This document shows, in pieces, positions 1 through 8,564 of a stretch of DNA of 64,000 bases (its first letter is position 1; the number at the start of each line of letters is the position of its first letter). Under the pieces are notes generated by a model. That model worked only from the letters and a program-made list of their open reading frames with translations. It did not search any database and was not told the DNA's origin. The DNA comes from Eubacteriales bacterium (lineage in GTDB: Bacteria; Bacillota; Clostridia; Lachnospirales; Lachnospiraceae). The stretch is taken from NCBI GenBank assembly GCA_030526005.1, contig JAUNDP010000003.1, forward strand, positions 1-64,000, given 5' to 3'. Both the position numbers and the translations under genes were made by a program.

Positions 1-6
1 ATTCAC

Positions 7-34
7 CCACGTCCAATCCGTAGGTTGGGCGTGG
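7..34. repeat. 12-bp hairpin at the window's left edge
   Basis: Positions 7-18 pair with 23-34 around a CGTA loop, 12 consecutive pairs including two G-T. It has no T-run on either side, so it is not a normal terminator. Strong subterminal hairpins of this size flank IS200/IS605-type elements, so this may be the end of one lying to the left of the window. That is an inference; no transposase is visible. Confidence 0.4.
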
Positions 35-56
35 TACTCTGCCTAAAATAATAGAA

Positions 57-96
57 TCAAAAAATCAGTGCCCGGCCATTTTGACCTGACACTGAT
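57..96 (-). terminator. Rho-independent terminator of metK
   Basis: ATCAGTG (64-70) pairs with CACTGAT (90-96), with a further imperfect GC-rich inner stem. Read on the minus strand the hairpin is followed by a run of six T. It lies 67 bases after the metK stop. Confidence 0.8.
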
Positions 97-162
97 CTCT
101 ATAGATGAATTTTAAAACTTTTCTTCTCTTTGATGATTCTCTTTGATGAGAAGCGCTATTTT

Positions 163-1362
163 TTAGTGAAGACTTTTAAATTTTTCCTTTAAAACATCAA
201 CTTTGTCCAGTTTCTCCCATGGAAGATCCAGATCATTGCGTCCAAAATGACCATATGCCGCTGTCTGTTTATAGATCGGACGGCGCAGATCCAACATTTT
301 GATAATTCCAGCCGGACGCAGATCAAATGTCTCTCTGACAATTTTTGTCAGTTCTGCATCCGGAATGCTTCCTGTTCCAAAGCTGTTGACAGAAACAGAA
401 GTAGGCTGTGCAACGCCGATTGCATAGGAAAGCTGAATCTCACATTTGTCAGCAAAACCTGCTGCAACCAGGTTCTTTGCAACGTAACGCGCTGCATAAG
501 CTGCGGAACGGTCCACCTTTGTACAGTCTTTTCCTGAGAAAGCGCCGCCGCCATGACGTGCATATCCGCCGTAGCTGTCTACAATAATCTTTCTTCCGGT
601 CAGACCACTGTCTCCGTGCGGTCCTCCGATGACAAAGCGTCCTGTCGGATTGATAAAGAATTTTGTATTCTCATCGATCATTTCATCTGGAATGATCTCA
701 TCAAATACATACTTCTTAATATCGGCATGGATCTGTTCCTGTGACACTTCCGGGTTGTGCTGTGTGGACAGGACAACTGCGTCCAGACGCGCCGGTCTTC
801 CTGCTTCGTCATATTCCACTGTAACCTGTGTCTTTCCATCTGGTCTTAAATAAGGCAGCGTACCGTCTTTTCTTACTTTTGTCAGCTGACGTGCCAGTTT
901 ATGTGCCAGAGCGATCGGATATGGCATATATTCTTCTGTCTCATTTGACGCATATCCAAACATCATTCCCTGATCTCCCGCTCCAATCGCCTCGATCTCG
1001 TCATCTGTCATATGATTTTCTTTTGCTTCCAGAGCTTTATCTACGCCGAGCGCAATATCTTCAGACTGTTTGTCAATGGCAAGCAGAACACCGCAAGTGT
1101 CTGCATCGAATCCATATTTTCCTCTTGTATATCCGATTTCACGCACTGTATCACGCACGATTTTCTGATAGTCAATAGAAGCTTTGCTTGTGATCTCTCC
1201 CATCACCATAACCAGTCCTGTCGTTGTACACGTCTCGCACGCTACACGGCTCATTGGGTCCTGTTCCAGCAATGCGTCCAAAATAGCATCTGATACTGCA
1301 TCGCAGACTTTGTCCGGATGACCTTCTGTTACTGATTCTGAAGTAAATAATAATCTTTCCAT
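163..1362 (-). CDS. metK: S-adenosylmethionine synthetase
   Basis: Makes S-adenosylmethionine from methionine and ATP in the cytoplasm, the main methyl donor of the cell. The 399-residue protein has the normal family length and reads through without a break. The GHPDK motif is at residues 14-18, the [14 protein letters not shown]-binding motif at about 124-134, and the glycine-rich GGAFSGKD loop at about residue 270. The start ATG follows an AGGAG-type site. It is preceded by a SAM-I riboswitch with its own terminator (1543-1692), so expression should fall when SAM is plentiful. It ends in a strong hairpin terminator, and is probably a single-gene unit. Identification is certain. Confidence 0.98.
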   Translation of the reverse strand: MERLLFTSESVTEGHPDKVCDAVSDAILDALLEQDPMSRVACETCTTTGLVMVMGEITSKASIDYQKIVRDTVREIGYTRGKYGFDADTCGVLLAIDKQSEDIALGVDKALEAKENHMTDDEIEAIGAGDQGMMFGYASNETEEYMPYPIALAHKLARQLTKVRKDGTLPYLRPDGKTQVTVEYDEAGRPARLDAVVLSTQHNPEVSQEQIHADIKKYVFDEIIPDEMIDENTKFFINPTGRFVIGGPHGDSGLTGRKIIVDSYGGYARHGGGAFSGKDCTKVDRSAAYAARYVAKNLVAAGFADKCEIQLSYAIGVAQPTSVSVNSFGTGSIPDAELTKIVRETFDLRPAGIIKMLDLRRPIYKQTAAYGHFGRNDLDLPWEKLDKVDVLKEKFKSLH

Positions 1363-1542
1363 TCAAATTCTCCTTTTCTTTTGCTCTCTGTCTCTTCCTC
1401 TGCTATGTTCCTGGCATACTCCCAATTTGAAATTCATGAGCGTTCTGCCTTTGTCTCTGTAAATTTTCCAGATTTTTGACCTTCTTCTGTCCTTATGCCT
1501 ACTGCGCCATCTGTTTTTCACAAATTGTGGAAATTTTTCCAT

Positions 1543-1574
1543 ACAATTAAGAAAAGTCCGCAATAAGCGGACTT
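1543..1574 (-). terminator. Riboswitch-controlled terminator upstream of metK
   Basis: AAGTCCGC (minus strand, 1567-1574) pairs with GCGGACTT (1554-1561) around TTATT, followed on the minus strand by TTTTCTT. The CTTATTG in this hairpin can instead pair with CAATAAG in the 3' arm of the aptamer P1 stem (around 1598-1604), giving a clear antiterminator alternative. Confidence 0.85.
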
Positions 1575-1595
1575 CTTATCTTTGATAAGTAAATC

Positions 1596-1692
1596 CCTTA
1601 TTGTTCGATCGACTCGCTCAGGTTGGCACCTTCCTATGCAGGGGTTGCCGTGACTTCACAGATCCTATGTATCTCCATCACTCTGAATAAGG
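1596..1692 (-). promoter_or_regulatory. SAM-I (S-box) riboswitch aptamer
   Basis: Read on the minus strand, P1 arms CCTTATT (1686-1692) and AATAAGG (1596-1602) enclose the S-box elements: CAGAGTGATGGAG near the 5' side, then CGGCAACC, then GGAAGGTGCCAACCTG and GAGCGA. This is the conserved order of the SAM-I aptamer. It sits in the leader of metK, directly before a competing terminator, so SAM binding should cause early termination. The rest of the 433-base gap upstream of metK holds only this leader and its promoter. Confidence 0.9.
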
Positions 1693-1728
1693 TTGTTTCT
1701 CTATTGTTCTCTATCTGTTTGCTTCTAT

Positions 1729-1757
1729 AAGATAACGCTTTTTCTCCTGTTCGTCAA
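1729..1757 (-). promoter_or_regulatory. Promoter of the metK leader
   Basis: On the minus strand TTGACG (1752-1757) and TATCTT (1729-1734) are separated by 17 bases. Transcription would start near 1722, about 30 bases before the aptamer P1 stem. Confidence 0.6.
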
Positions 1758-1795
1758 GGAATTTTTCTAATATCTTTTCCGTTCTTATCTCTGCA

Positions 1796-3247
1796 TCAGA
1801 TTCCAAGCATGGATGCCACTCTGGATATTCCGCTTCCCTGCCGAAATCCCTGATTCAATTCCCCGATCTGCATCTGACTGCTGACGATATCGTACTCCCA
1901 GCTCTTTACTTTTCCGCCTGACTCCTTTAAAAATACGGCTTTATGTCTGTCCGTGCTTCGGAATGCATAGGTATTTCCATTTAAGAGCCCCGTATAAATA
2001 TATCCAGACTGTTTGATCTTCCATACAGCATCCTTAATCGACTCGCCCACATAAACTCCATATAAGACAAGATTATCATATCCTGTGTTATAGATAGAAA
2101 TATTGTAGACACCGCTTGAGACTTTTGCATTCTTTGCTGTCGCAAAGATCATTTCTTTGCCGCCTCGCACATAGTCGTAACCATTCTGATTATAATAAGT
2201 ACTCATGCCGCCGATCTTTGCCGCAAAAGAGTCAATCGCCGCTTTTGCAGATGTATATCCGGTATAATTTCTGAATGTATCGGTCGCTTCTAAAAGTTCA
2301 ATCTTAATTGATTTTACAGGTGAAAATGCTCCATATGTAAATCCGCTGCTTTGCTGTTTAAATGCCCGGATGCGATAGTAATACGTTCCGGCTGAAGGGA
2401 CGGTATCCGTCCAGCTCACAGTCGAACCGCTCTGTATTGTTTTGACCTTTTTGAACGGCCCCGACGCACTTGTGCTGCGCTGGATCACATATCCCTGGGT
2501 TCCTGCCACTTTTTTCCATGACAGCTGTACCTGCCGTCCGTTTACGGCAGCAATTTTCTGAATGGATGTTCCGCCAAGCGACGTCTTTACAGGAAGTCCT
2601 TTTATATGACAGGAACTTAAAACCGTCTGATTTTCCCATGTACAGCTCGCTTTTACCGTATAATAATAGGTAATTCCAGGCTGCGCCGTCTTGTCTGTAT
2701 ATTTCGTTATGTCCCCAGAGACACGCGCGATCTCTTTGAAAATCGTATTCGATGTTCTTCTGTAAACCCGATAATTCATCGCATTTACAACCGGATTCCA
2801 TACAACCTGAACCTGGTTGTAAGATAATGCCGTGACAGAGCGCATCTGCGGCACACTCAGACCAGTGATTGTGATCGCCACATCCGACTTTGTGCCCTCC
2901 ACTCTGCGTCCGTTGACATCCTGATACGCCCGAACAATATACTCGTATCGTGTTCCAGGTTCCAGATAAATATTAGAATAATGTTCTTTTTCCCCGCCTG
3001 ACAGTGTTTTGAGCACGCTCCACTGTCCCGTATTTCCCGGTTTGGAATAGACAATATATCCGTCTGCCCCGCTGACCGGTTCCCACATCACACGGATGCC
3101 TCTCGTTCCGCTCACCTTCAATGACACTTTGGGCGCAGGAAGCGGCTGTGCAGCTTCCGCCTGATTGGCTCCAAACGCACCGGAGAGAAACAGACACCAC
3201 ATTACAGTCAACAATATCATGCTTACATTTCTGATCCGTTTCTTCAT
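1796..3247 (-). CDS. Secreted protein with three fibronectin type III domains
   Basis: A 483-residue exported protein. Residues 1-33 are a Sec signal peptide (basic start, hydrophobic stretch, AEA cleavage region). Three fibronectin type III domains follow at about residues 37-130, 132-220 and 225-318, each with the conserved W of strand B and a YYY/YEY strand near the end. The last 160 residues are a globular domain I do not recognise, rich in Y, G and K. There are no transmembrane helices after the signal, no LPXTG and no repeats for peptidoglycan binding, so it may be free or loosely wall-bound. It may bind surface polymers or act as a spacer for the C-terminal domain; no enzymatic motif is visible. 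The neighbours murA and metK do not suggest a role. Confidence 0.8.
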   Translation of the reverse strand: MKKRIRNVSMILLTVMWCLFLSGAFGANQAEAAQPLPAPKVSLKVSGTRGIRVMWEPVSGADGYIVYSKPGNTGQWSVLKTLSGGEKEHYSNIYLEPGTRYEYIVRAYQDVNGRRVEGTKSDVAITITGLSVPQMRSVTALSYNQVQVVWNPVVNAMNYRVYRRTSNTIFKEIARVSGDITKYTDKTAQPGITYYYTVKASCTWENQTVLSSCHIKGLPVKTSLGGTSIQKIAAVNGRQVQLSWKKVAGTQGYVIQRSTSASGPFKKVKTIQSGSTVSWTDTVPSAGTYYYRIRAFKQQSSGFTYGAFSPVKSIKIELLEATDTFRNYTGYTSAKAAIDSFAAKIGGMSTYYNQNGYDYVRGGKEMIFATAKNAKVSSGVYNISIYNTGYDNLVLYGVYVGESIKDAVWKIKQSGYIYTGLLNGNTYAFRSTDRHKAVFLKESGGKVKSWEYDIVSSQMQIGELNQGFRQGSGISRVASMLGI

Positions 3248-3341
3248 TTGTTTTCACCCTTTTCTCTCTAAAATTCAAAAAAGGCGCCGCGCATCAAACA
3301 ATATTTATAATGTTGCTCAATACGACAGTGCCCAATTAAAA

Positions 3342-4634
3342 TCATCCAACTCTCAACTTAAACTTCTGAATCTCTTTCTCGCTGCTGACGCGTTCAATTT
3401 CCGCTCCCAGAGATCGGAGTTTTTCTTCAAAGTTCTCATATCCTCGCTGAATATACACAATATCATCCACAATCGTGTATCCTTCCGCTGCAAGCCCTGC
3501 AATCACAAGCGCCGCCCCTGCTCTCAAATCAGGCGCACTGACGCGTGCTCCGGTAAATTTCTCTACACCGGTAATAATTGCGCTGTTTCCTTCCACTTTC
3601 ACAGTAGCGCCCATTCTCGCCAGCTCATCCATATATTTAAACCGATTCTCAAAAATACTTTCTGTCACGATGCTCGTCCCGGATGCCAGCGCCAGAGTAA
3701 CACCGATCTGAGGCTGCATATCGGTCGGATAACCAGGATATGGAAGTGTTTTTACATTTGTACAGCCAAGACGTTTTGAAGCAACGACACGCACCGCATC
3801 GTCAAACTCCTCCACTTCGCATCCAATTTCCACCAGTTTCGCTGTTGTGGCTTCCAAATGCTTCGGAATCACATTTTTAACCATTACATCACCCTTTGTA
3901 GCTGCCGCCGCAAACATAAATGTGCCGGCTTCAATCTGATCAGGGATGATCGAATACTCTGTTTTATGTAATTTTTCCACCCCGCGGATACGGATCACAT
4001 CGGTTCCCGCTCCTTTGATGTTGGCTCCCATACTGTTCAAAAAGTTTGCCACATCCACCACATGCGGTTCACGCGCAGCATTTTCAATGATAGTATAGCC
4101 ATTTGCCATCGAAGCAGCCATCATGATATTGATTGTCGCTCCCACTGAAACGGTATCCAGGAAAATGTGACTTCCCGTCAGCTGATCTGCCTGAGCAATG
4201 ATCGATCCGTGTGAGATTTTTACCTTTGCGCCCAGAGCTTTAAATCCCTTCAGATGTAAGTCAATCGGTCTGCTTCCGATATTACATCCTCCCGGAAGCG
4301 GAACCTCCGCTCTTTTATATTTTCCAAGCAAAGCTCCCAGCAGATAATAGGAGGCACGAATTTTCTTGATATACTCATAATCAACGCTGACACTTCCTAT
4401 TCCTGATCCATTGATAAGGACAGCTGTTCTGTTGACCCGCTCCACTTTTGCGCCAATCTCGCTAATTGCTTCTAATAAAACATTGATATCCTGAACATCA
4501 GGAAGGTTTTCAATTTTAACCGTTTCATCTGTCATAATTGCTGCGGCAAGGATACCAAGTGCTGCATTTTTTGCTCCACCGATTTCGACTTCTCCAACAA
4601 GTGGATTTCCGCCTTTTATAATGTATTGTTCCAT
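3342..4634 (-). CDS. murA: UDP-N-acetylglucosamine 1-carboxyvinyltransferase (MurA)
   Basis: First committed step of peptidoglycan synthesis: transfers enolpyruvate from PEP to UDP-GlcNAc in the cytoplasm. Diagnostic parts are GGAKNAAL near the start, the LPGGCNIGSRPIDLHL loop around residue 115 with the PEP-reactive Cys in that loop, and GYPTDMQPQ. The start used here is the ATG at 4634, seven bases after GAGGTG, giving 430 residues, close to the family length. The same frame stays open upstream to a TTG at 4757 that also has an AGAGG site and lies about 40 bases after the promoter. A 41-residue N-terminal extension is therefore possible. Transcribed from 4804-4831. Confidence 0.96.
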   Translation of the reverse strand: MEQYIIKGGNPLVGEVEIGGAKNAALGILAAAIMTDETVKIENLPDVQDINVLLEAISEIGAKVERVNRTAVLINGSGIGSVSVDYEYIKKIRASYYLLGALLGKYKRAEVPLPGGCNIGSRPIDLHLKGFKALGAKVKISHGSIIAQADQLTGSHIFLDTVSVGATINIMMAASMANGYTIIENAAREPHVVDVANFLNSMGANIKGAGTDVIRIRGVEKLHKTEYSIIPDQIEAGTFMFAAAATKGDVMVKNVIPKHLEATTAKLVEIGCEVEEFDDAVRVVASKRLGCTNVKTLPYPGYPTDMQPQIGVTLALASGTSIVTESIFENRFKYMDELARMGATVKVEGNSAIITGVEKFTGARVSAPDLRAGAALVIAGLAAEGYTIVDDIVYIQRGYENFEEKLRSLGAEIERVSSEKEIQKFKLRVG

Positions 4635-4803
4635 AGGACACCTCATACCATTTTTATTTATACTCAAGATTTCTTCTGTTTTCTCCTCTAAATCAACGGT
4701 CTGAAACTCTTTTTCATACCGTTCAGATCTCTCATCTGCAGTCAACTTATCCGGCAAAATTCCTCTCTTTATTCAGTCTTTTGTTTTGCCATCATTAAGG
4801 TAT

Positions 4804-4831
4804 ATTATATCACAAACAGGGAATTTGTAAA
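4804..4831 (-). promoter_or_regulatory. Promoter of murA
   Basis: On the minus strand TTTACA (4826-4831), a 16-base spacer and TATAAT (4804-4809), with an upstream TG giving an extended -10. Start would be near 4797. Confidence 0.7.
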
Positions 4832-4927
4832 TAAGAATAAAAATTTCAGCCAATTCTATCCGTAATTTTGCAAAAAAAATTTAATATTTATTTAAAAACT
4901 CTATATTCTCTTTTTATTATTCGGCTA

Positions 4928-5464
4928 TTATATGGTATTTTCTTTCTTTTCCTCACAGAAACGCTGATATATTTTCAGAATATTCTGTAATGTTTCCTCC
5001 ACACTCAGACCATCTTCTTCCACTGTCAGATGGGCATATTTTTCATACAAAGGGATTCGTTCCTCATATAAAGCTTTCAAATCCTGCCCTTCTCTCAAAA
5101 CAACTCCTCGTCCGTGAAGATCTCCCAGTCTTTTTTTCAATGACTCATATCCCAGTTTCAGATAAATGATTGTTCCTGTCTCCGAAAAATGTTCCATTGC
5201 CTCTCTTCCATACACGACACTTCCGCCGGTCGAGATCACTGCTCTTTCTTCCTCAATCTGACTGTTGACACGGTTTTCCACTGTGAGAAATCCATCCACG
5301 CCTTCCTGTTCAATAATCTCATGCAGCAGTCTTTTCTCCTGATCCTGAATTATGATATCTGCATCTACAAAATGATATCCCAGTACTTTTGCCAGCACAA
5401 CTCCGATTGTACTTTTTCCTGCGCCAGGCATTCCAATCAGAATAATATTTTCTTTCGTCTTCAT
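4928..5464 (-). CDS. aroK: Shikimate kinase
   Basis: Phosphorylates shikimate to shikimate 3-phosphate in the chorismate pathway. At 178 residues it has the usual single-domain length. The P-loop GMPGAGKST is at residues 11-19, the substrate-binding DAD motif at about 34-36, and the STGGSVV shikimate-binding loop at about residue 79. The lid region carries GRGVVL near residue 120. ATG start after an AAGGGA site. It stands alone with no other aro gene nearby, so this may be the only kinase copy placed away from the pathway genes, or a paralogue. The family assignment is firm; the exact substrate rests on family membership. Confidence 0.93.
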   Translation of the reverse strand: MKTKENIILIGMPGAGKSTIGVVLAKVLGYHFVDADIIIQDQEKRLLHEIIEQEGVDGFLTVENRVNSQIEEERAVISTGGSVVYGREAMEHFSETGTIIYLKLGYESLKKRLGDLHGRGVVLREGQDLKALYEERIPLYEKYAHLTVEEDGLSVEETLQNILKIYQRFCEEKKENTI

Positions 5465-5551
5465 AAATAAATCCCTTTCGCTTATTTTACGGTTTGTGTC
5501 TGTATATTCCGTTTTGTTATCCTATCACAGTTTTTTTTAGCTGTAAAGAAT

Positions 5552-6145
5552 TTATGAACGTTGTCCTTTTCTTTTTTTTCGCTCTTTCTTTTTTACGCTG
5601 TATCCAAATGTACCCAATTTTTTTCCAAGCCCATAATATTCTCCATGTGAATAGACCATCGGCATGGAACGGCTCAGCTCCAGCTTTTGATTCTGATTCA
5701 ACAAGGCTTTATCCACATTCACTCCCAGTACATCTGCTATAAACATATGATGAGATCCCAGCTCCACGATCTGTTTTACTTTACATTCAATGCAAACGGG
5801 ACTCTCCGCTATTCCCGGCGCATCCACAAACTTTGATTCTAGCGGCGTCAGTTTCATCTCTTTAAATTTATCCACATCTTTTCCAGAACGCACTCCGCAG
5901 TAATCTGTCGCATATGCCAGTTTTTCCGTTGTCAGATTGATAACAAATTCACCTGTCTCTTTTATAATCTGATACGAATACCGATTCGGGCGGACAGAAA
6001 TAGAAACCATCGCCGGTGAGCTGCACACGGTTCCTGCCCATGCTACTGTAATAATATTTGGTTTTTCTCCAGGGCGCTGACAGCTGACCATCACAGCCGG
6101 CAGCGGATATAACATATTTCCGGGTCTCCATATCTCTCGTTCCAT
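5552..6145 (-). CDS. Flavin reductase-like FMN-binding protein
   Basis: A 197-residue protein of the flavin reductase-like family. It has the N-terminal LYPLPAVMVSC strand, the ITVAWAGTVCSSPAMVSISVRP FMN-binding region split across strands, the RYSY motif and EFVINLT strand, and the CIECKV segment. Proteins of this group bind FMN as split-barrel dimers and act in small redox reactions; the natural substrate is usually unknown. The start ATG at 6145 is chosen because AAAGGAG lies eight bases before it; the upstream in-frame ATG at 6187 has no ribosome site. The C-terminus ends in a highly basic tail of K and R. Lies 160 bases after the pyrophosphatase gene, across a purine-rich spacer with no gene. 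Confidence 0.85.
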   Translation of the reverse strand: MEREIWRPGNMLYPLPAVMVSCQRPGEKPNIITVAWAGTVCSSPAMVSISVRPNRYSYQIIKETGEFVINLTTEKLAYATDYCGVRSGKDVDKFKEMKLTPLESKFVDAPGIAESPVCIECKVKQIVELGSHHMFIADVLGVNVDKALLNQNQKLELSRSMPMVYSHGEYYGLGKKLGTFGYSVKKKERKKRKGQRS

Positions 6146-6305
6146 ATCTCTGCTCCTTTTGCTCTTCCATTTTTCTGCTTTTTTCATTTTTATGTTCTGC
6201 TTTTTTATCTTTTTTCTTTATTTCGCTCTTCCTTGGTTCCTGCTATTTTCTTTATTTCTTTCGTTTTTCTGTCTCATTTTCTTTTCTGTCTCGTTCTCTT
6301 TTGTA

Positions 6306-7967
6306 TTAATTTTGGATTGCCCCCATAAAAGCAGGAATCAGTTGTTTTTTTCTTGAGACAATTCCTTTTAGTTCGACAGATCCCTCCTCACAAGCCACAT
6401 GAAATGCTTCTTCAATCAGACTTTGCGCTCCTCTTCCATAATAGATTAATTCTGTCGATTCGTTCACAATATCCGTCAGCATAAAGAAAAGCATTTCCAG
6501 ATTCTGACTTTCATATGCTTTGGCAAGATACGGAGCCAGTCTCTCTTTGATATTCTTCAGTTCTTTCTTATTCATTGAATTAATCTGTCCCACTCCAAAT
6601 GTTCGATTGTCAAATTCAAATTTTTTAAAATCCTGATAAAAAATCTCTTCTGGCGATTTATTTTTCAGATCACTGCCAGCCTCGAACATCTCAGAGGCAA
6701 AACTTTCATACTCGATCTGCGCAATCTCTGCGAGATGCTTCACTGCCTCTCTGTCCTTTTCCGTGCAGGTTGGAGAACGAAACATCAATGTGTCTGACAG
6801 AATTGCCGCACACAAAAGCCCTGCAATCTGTTTTGGAATTTCTATATTTCTCTCCTGATAAATCTGATAGATAATCGTCGCCGTGCATCCGACAGGCTGA
6901 TTTCTGAAAAAAACAGGCGCCATTGTCTCCAAAGATCCAAGACGATGATGGTCGATAATCTCCAGAATATCAGCGCTTTCAATGTTATCTACAGCCTGAG
7001 ACGTCTCATTGTGATCCACTAAAATGACTTGTCTTCTCTTCACACTCAGCAAATTTCTGCGTGAAATCATTCCCACATATGCTCCACGGCAGTCCAGCAC
7101 AGGGAAGTAACGGTATCGCTTGCTTGCCATGATATCTTTGATGGAATCTGTATAATCGTCCAGTTCAAAAGTCAGCAGTTTTGTCTTTGTCATAAAATGT
7201 TTCACCGGCATACTCTGATTAATCAGACGCGCCACTGTAAACGTGTCATGGGGCGTGCTGATCACAACACAGTTTTTTTCTGCAGCAAGATGCTGAATTG
7301 TTCTCGACACAGGCGCTCCCTCGCACACTACAATGCAACTGGCATTCATCTCGATCGCGCACAGCTGTGATTCGTATCGGTTTCCCAGAATCACCAGGTC
7401 ATCCTCCTCGATATAATTTTCCATCAAGTCTGGATTTGCAGCCGCCACAAGCACTTTTCCTTTTACAAAATACGCATGCGGATTTCCTATAATCATTTTT
7501 CCATCCAGGGTTTCTACTATATTTTTATACTGCGTTCTGGCTTCTGAGAGAATGGCGCTGTCGTAAACATCCATATACGACTTCGTGATATCATTGCTTG
7601 TGATCACGCCCTCGAGCACTCTGTTTTCTTTTGTGATCGGCATCGTATTTACATGTTCCTCCCGCATTCTTGTCCACGCAGTTTTCAAAGAAATATTATT
7701 TTTCGCCCCTTCCACAAACCGGATATCCATATCACGGACCCTTGTTCCTACATTCTCAATGTATCCCGGCGCTTCCATCTGAAAATAATTCAGTACAAAC
7801 TGTGTCTCTGAATTGATCTGTCCGGCTCTTTTCGGCAGAAAAATACGATGTTCGTCTCCGATTTTATTTTTTAATTCTGCATATGCAATCGCTGAACAGA
7901 TAGAATCCGTGTCTGGGTTTTTATGACCGATAATATATACTTTTCTTTTTCCACTTTTTTCATCCAT
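6306..7967 (-). CDS. Manganese-dependent inorganic pyrophosphatase with CBS-DRTGG insert
   Basis: Splits pyrophosphate to two phosphates, pulling biosynthetic reactions forward. This is a family II (DHH) enzyme: GHKNPDTDS metal-binding motif at residues 14-22, a DHH motif at about 338-340, and a C-terminal DHHA2 domain with the substrate-binding SRKK motif near residue 540. At 553 residues it is longer than the ~310-residue simple form because a regulatory insert of CBS, DRTGG and CBS domains (roughly residues 75-300) interrupts the catalytic domain. In known enzymes of this type the CBS pair binds adenine nucleotides and tunes activity. Start ATG at 7967 with a somewhat distant AAAGGA. It follows cdd by 27 bases and is probably co-transcribed with it. 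Confidence 0.93.
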   Translation of the reverse strand: MDEKSGKRKVYIIGHKNPDTDSICSAIAYAELKNKIGDEHRIFLPKRAGQINSETQFVLNYFQMEAPGYIENVGTRVRDMDIRFVEGAKNNISLKTAWTRMREEHVNTMPITKENRVLEGVITSNDITKSYMDVYDSAILSEARTQYKNIVETLDGKMIIGNPHAYFVKGKVLVAAANPDLMENYIEEDDLVILGNRYESQLCAIEMNASCIVVCEGAPVSRTIQHLAAEKNCVVISTPHDTFTVARLINQSMPVKHFMTKTKLLTFELDDYTDSIKDIMASKRYRYFPVLDCRGAYVGMISRRNLLSVKRRQVILVDHNETSQAVDNIESADILEIIDHHRLGSLETMAPVFFRNQPVGCTATIIYQIYQERNIEIPKQIAGLLCAAILSDTLMFRSPTCTEKDREAVKHLAEIAQIEYESFASEMFEAGSDLKNKSPEEIFYQDFKKFEFDNRTFGVGQINSMNKKELKNIKERLAPYLAKAYESQNLEMLFFMLTDIVNESTELIYYGRGAQSLIEEAFHVACEEGSVELKGIVSRKKQLIPAFMGAIQN

Positions 7968-7994
7968 ATCTGATTTCTCATCCTTTCCCTGTTG

Positions 7995-8405
7995 TCAAAG
8001 CAGCGCTCTGCCAAATCCAAGCGGCAGCAGATCTTTCAGAAAATAACTGTGATACTCCTCCTCAGAACGTCCCAGAATAACCCGAAAGCTTTCCGGATCG
8101 CAAAACTCTGCCATCACCTGACGGCACACTCCGCACGGCGGGCAGAAATCTCCCCTCTCTCCTTTTTTATTTCCCACAATCGCGATCGCTTCAAATTCCC
8201 GGCATCCCTCAGAGACCGCTTTAAAAAATGCGGTGCGCTCTGCACAGTTGCTTGGAGAATATGCTGCGTTTTCAATGTTGCATCCCCTATAAATTTTTCC
8301 ATTCTTTCCTAAAAGTGCTACGCCTACCTCAAATCCGGAATATGGCGAGTAGGAATACTGCTGCGCCTCATATGCCGCCTTCACTAATTCTTTTTCGATA
8401 TCCAT
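7995..8405 (-). CDS. cdd: Cytidine deaminase
   Basis: Deaminates cytidine and deoxycytidine to uridine forms in pyrimidine salvage. The 136-residue length fits the small homotetrameric class. The zinc site is complete: C54-A-E56 with the catalytic Glu, and C91 and C94 in PPCGVC. The substrate-binding FEVGVALL and NIENAAYS segments are intact. GGGGGA ribosome site before the ATG. First gene of a minus-strand group with the pyrophosphatase; its start faces the start of the plus-strand S1 gene. Confidence 0.96.
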   Translation of the reverse strand: MDIEKELVKAAYEAQQYSYSPYSGFEVGVALLGKNGKIYRGCNIENAAYSPSNCAERTAFFKAVSEGCREFEAIAIVGNKKGERGDFCPPCGVCRQVMAEFCDPESFRVILGRSEEEYHSYFLKDLLPLGFGRALL

Positions 8406-8479
8406 TTTTTAACTCCCCCTCTCAATCGGTTCTTTTATCTGTCTTCTTCTCCATGTTATACGATTTTTCACAAAAAGTA

Positions 8480-8508
8480 TAGATATTGCTTTCAAAATAA
8501 GATATAAT
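8480..8508 (+). promoter_or_regulatory. Promoter of the S1-domain gene
   Basis: TAGATA (8480-8485), 17-base spacer, TATAAT (8503-8508). Start near 8515. Confidence 0.55.
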
Positions 8509-8525
8509 AGATCATTATGTAAACA

Positions 8526-8542
8526 GGGGAGCGACACTCCCC
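8526..8542 (+). promoter_or_regulatory. Leader hairpin before the S1-domain gene
   Basis: GGGGAG (8526-8531) pairs with CTCCCC (8537-8542) around CGACA, seven bases before the GAGGTG ribosome site. Its place in a short leader suggests a role in mRNA stability or translation control. That role is inference. Confidence 0.4.
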
Positions 8543-8564
8543 GGAAATCGAGGTGCATTATATT

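Noticed and set aside
1363..1563. A 66-codon minus-strand frame in the metK leader
   Set aside because: It overlaps the riboswitch terminator and leader, lacks a ribosome site, and has a low-complexity basic product.
6146..6305. A purine-rich (minus strand) spacer that could be read as a small basic protein
   Set aside because: Frames are broken by stops and no ribosome site leads into it. It looks like an unstructured leader for the flavin reductase gene.
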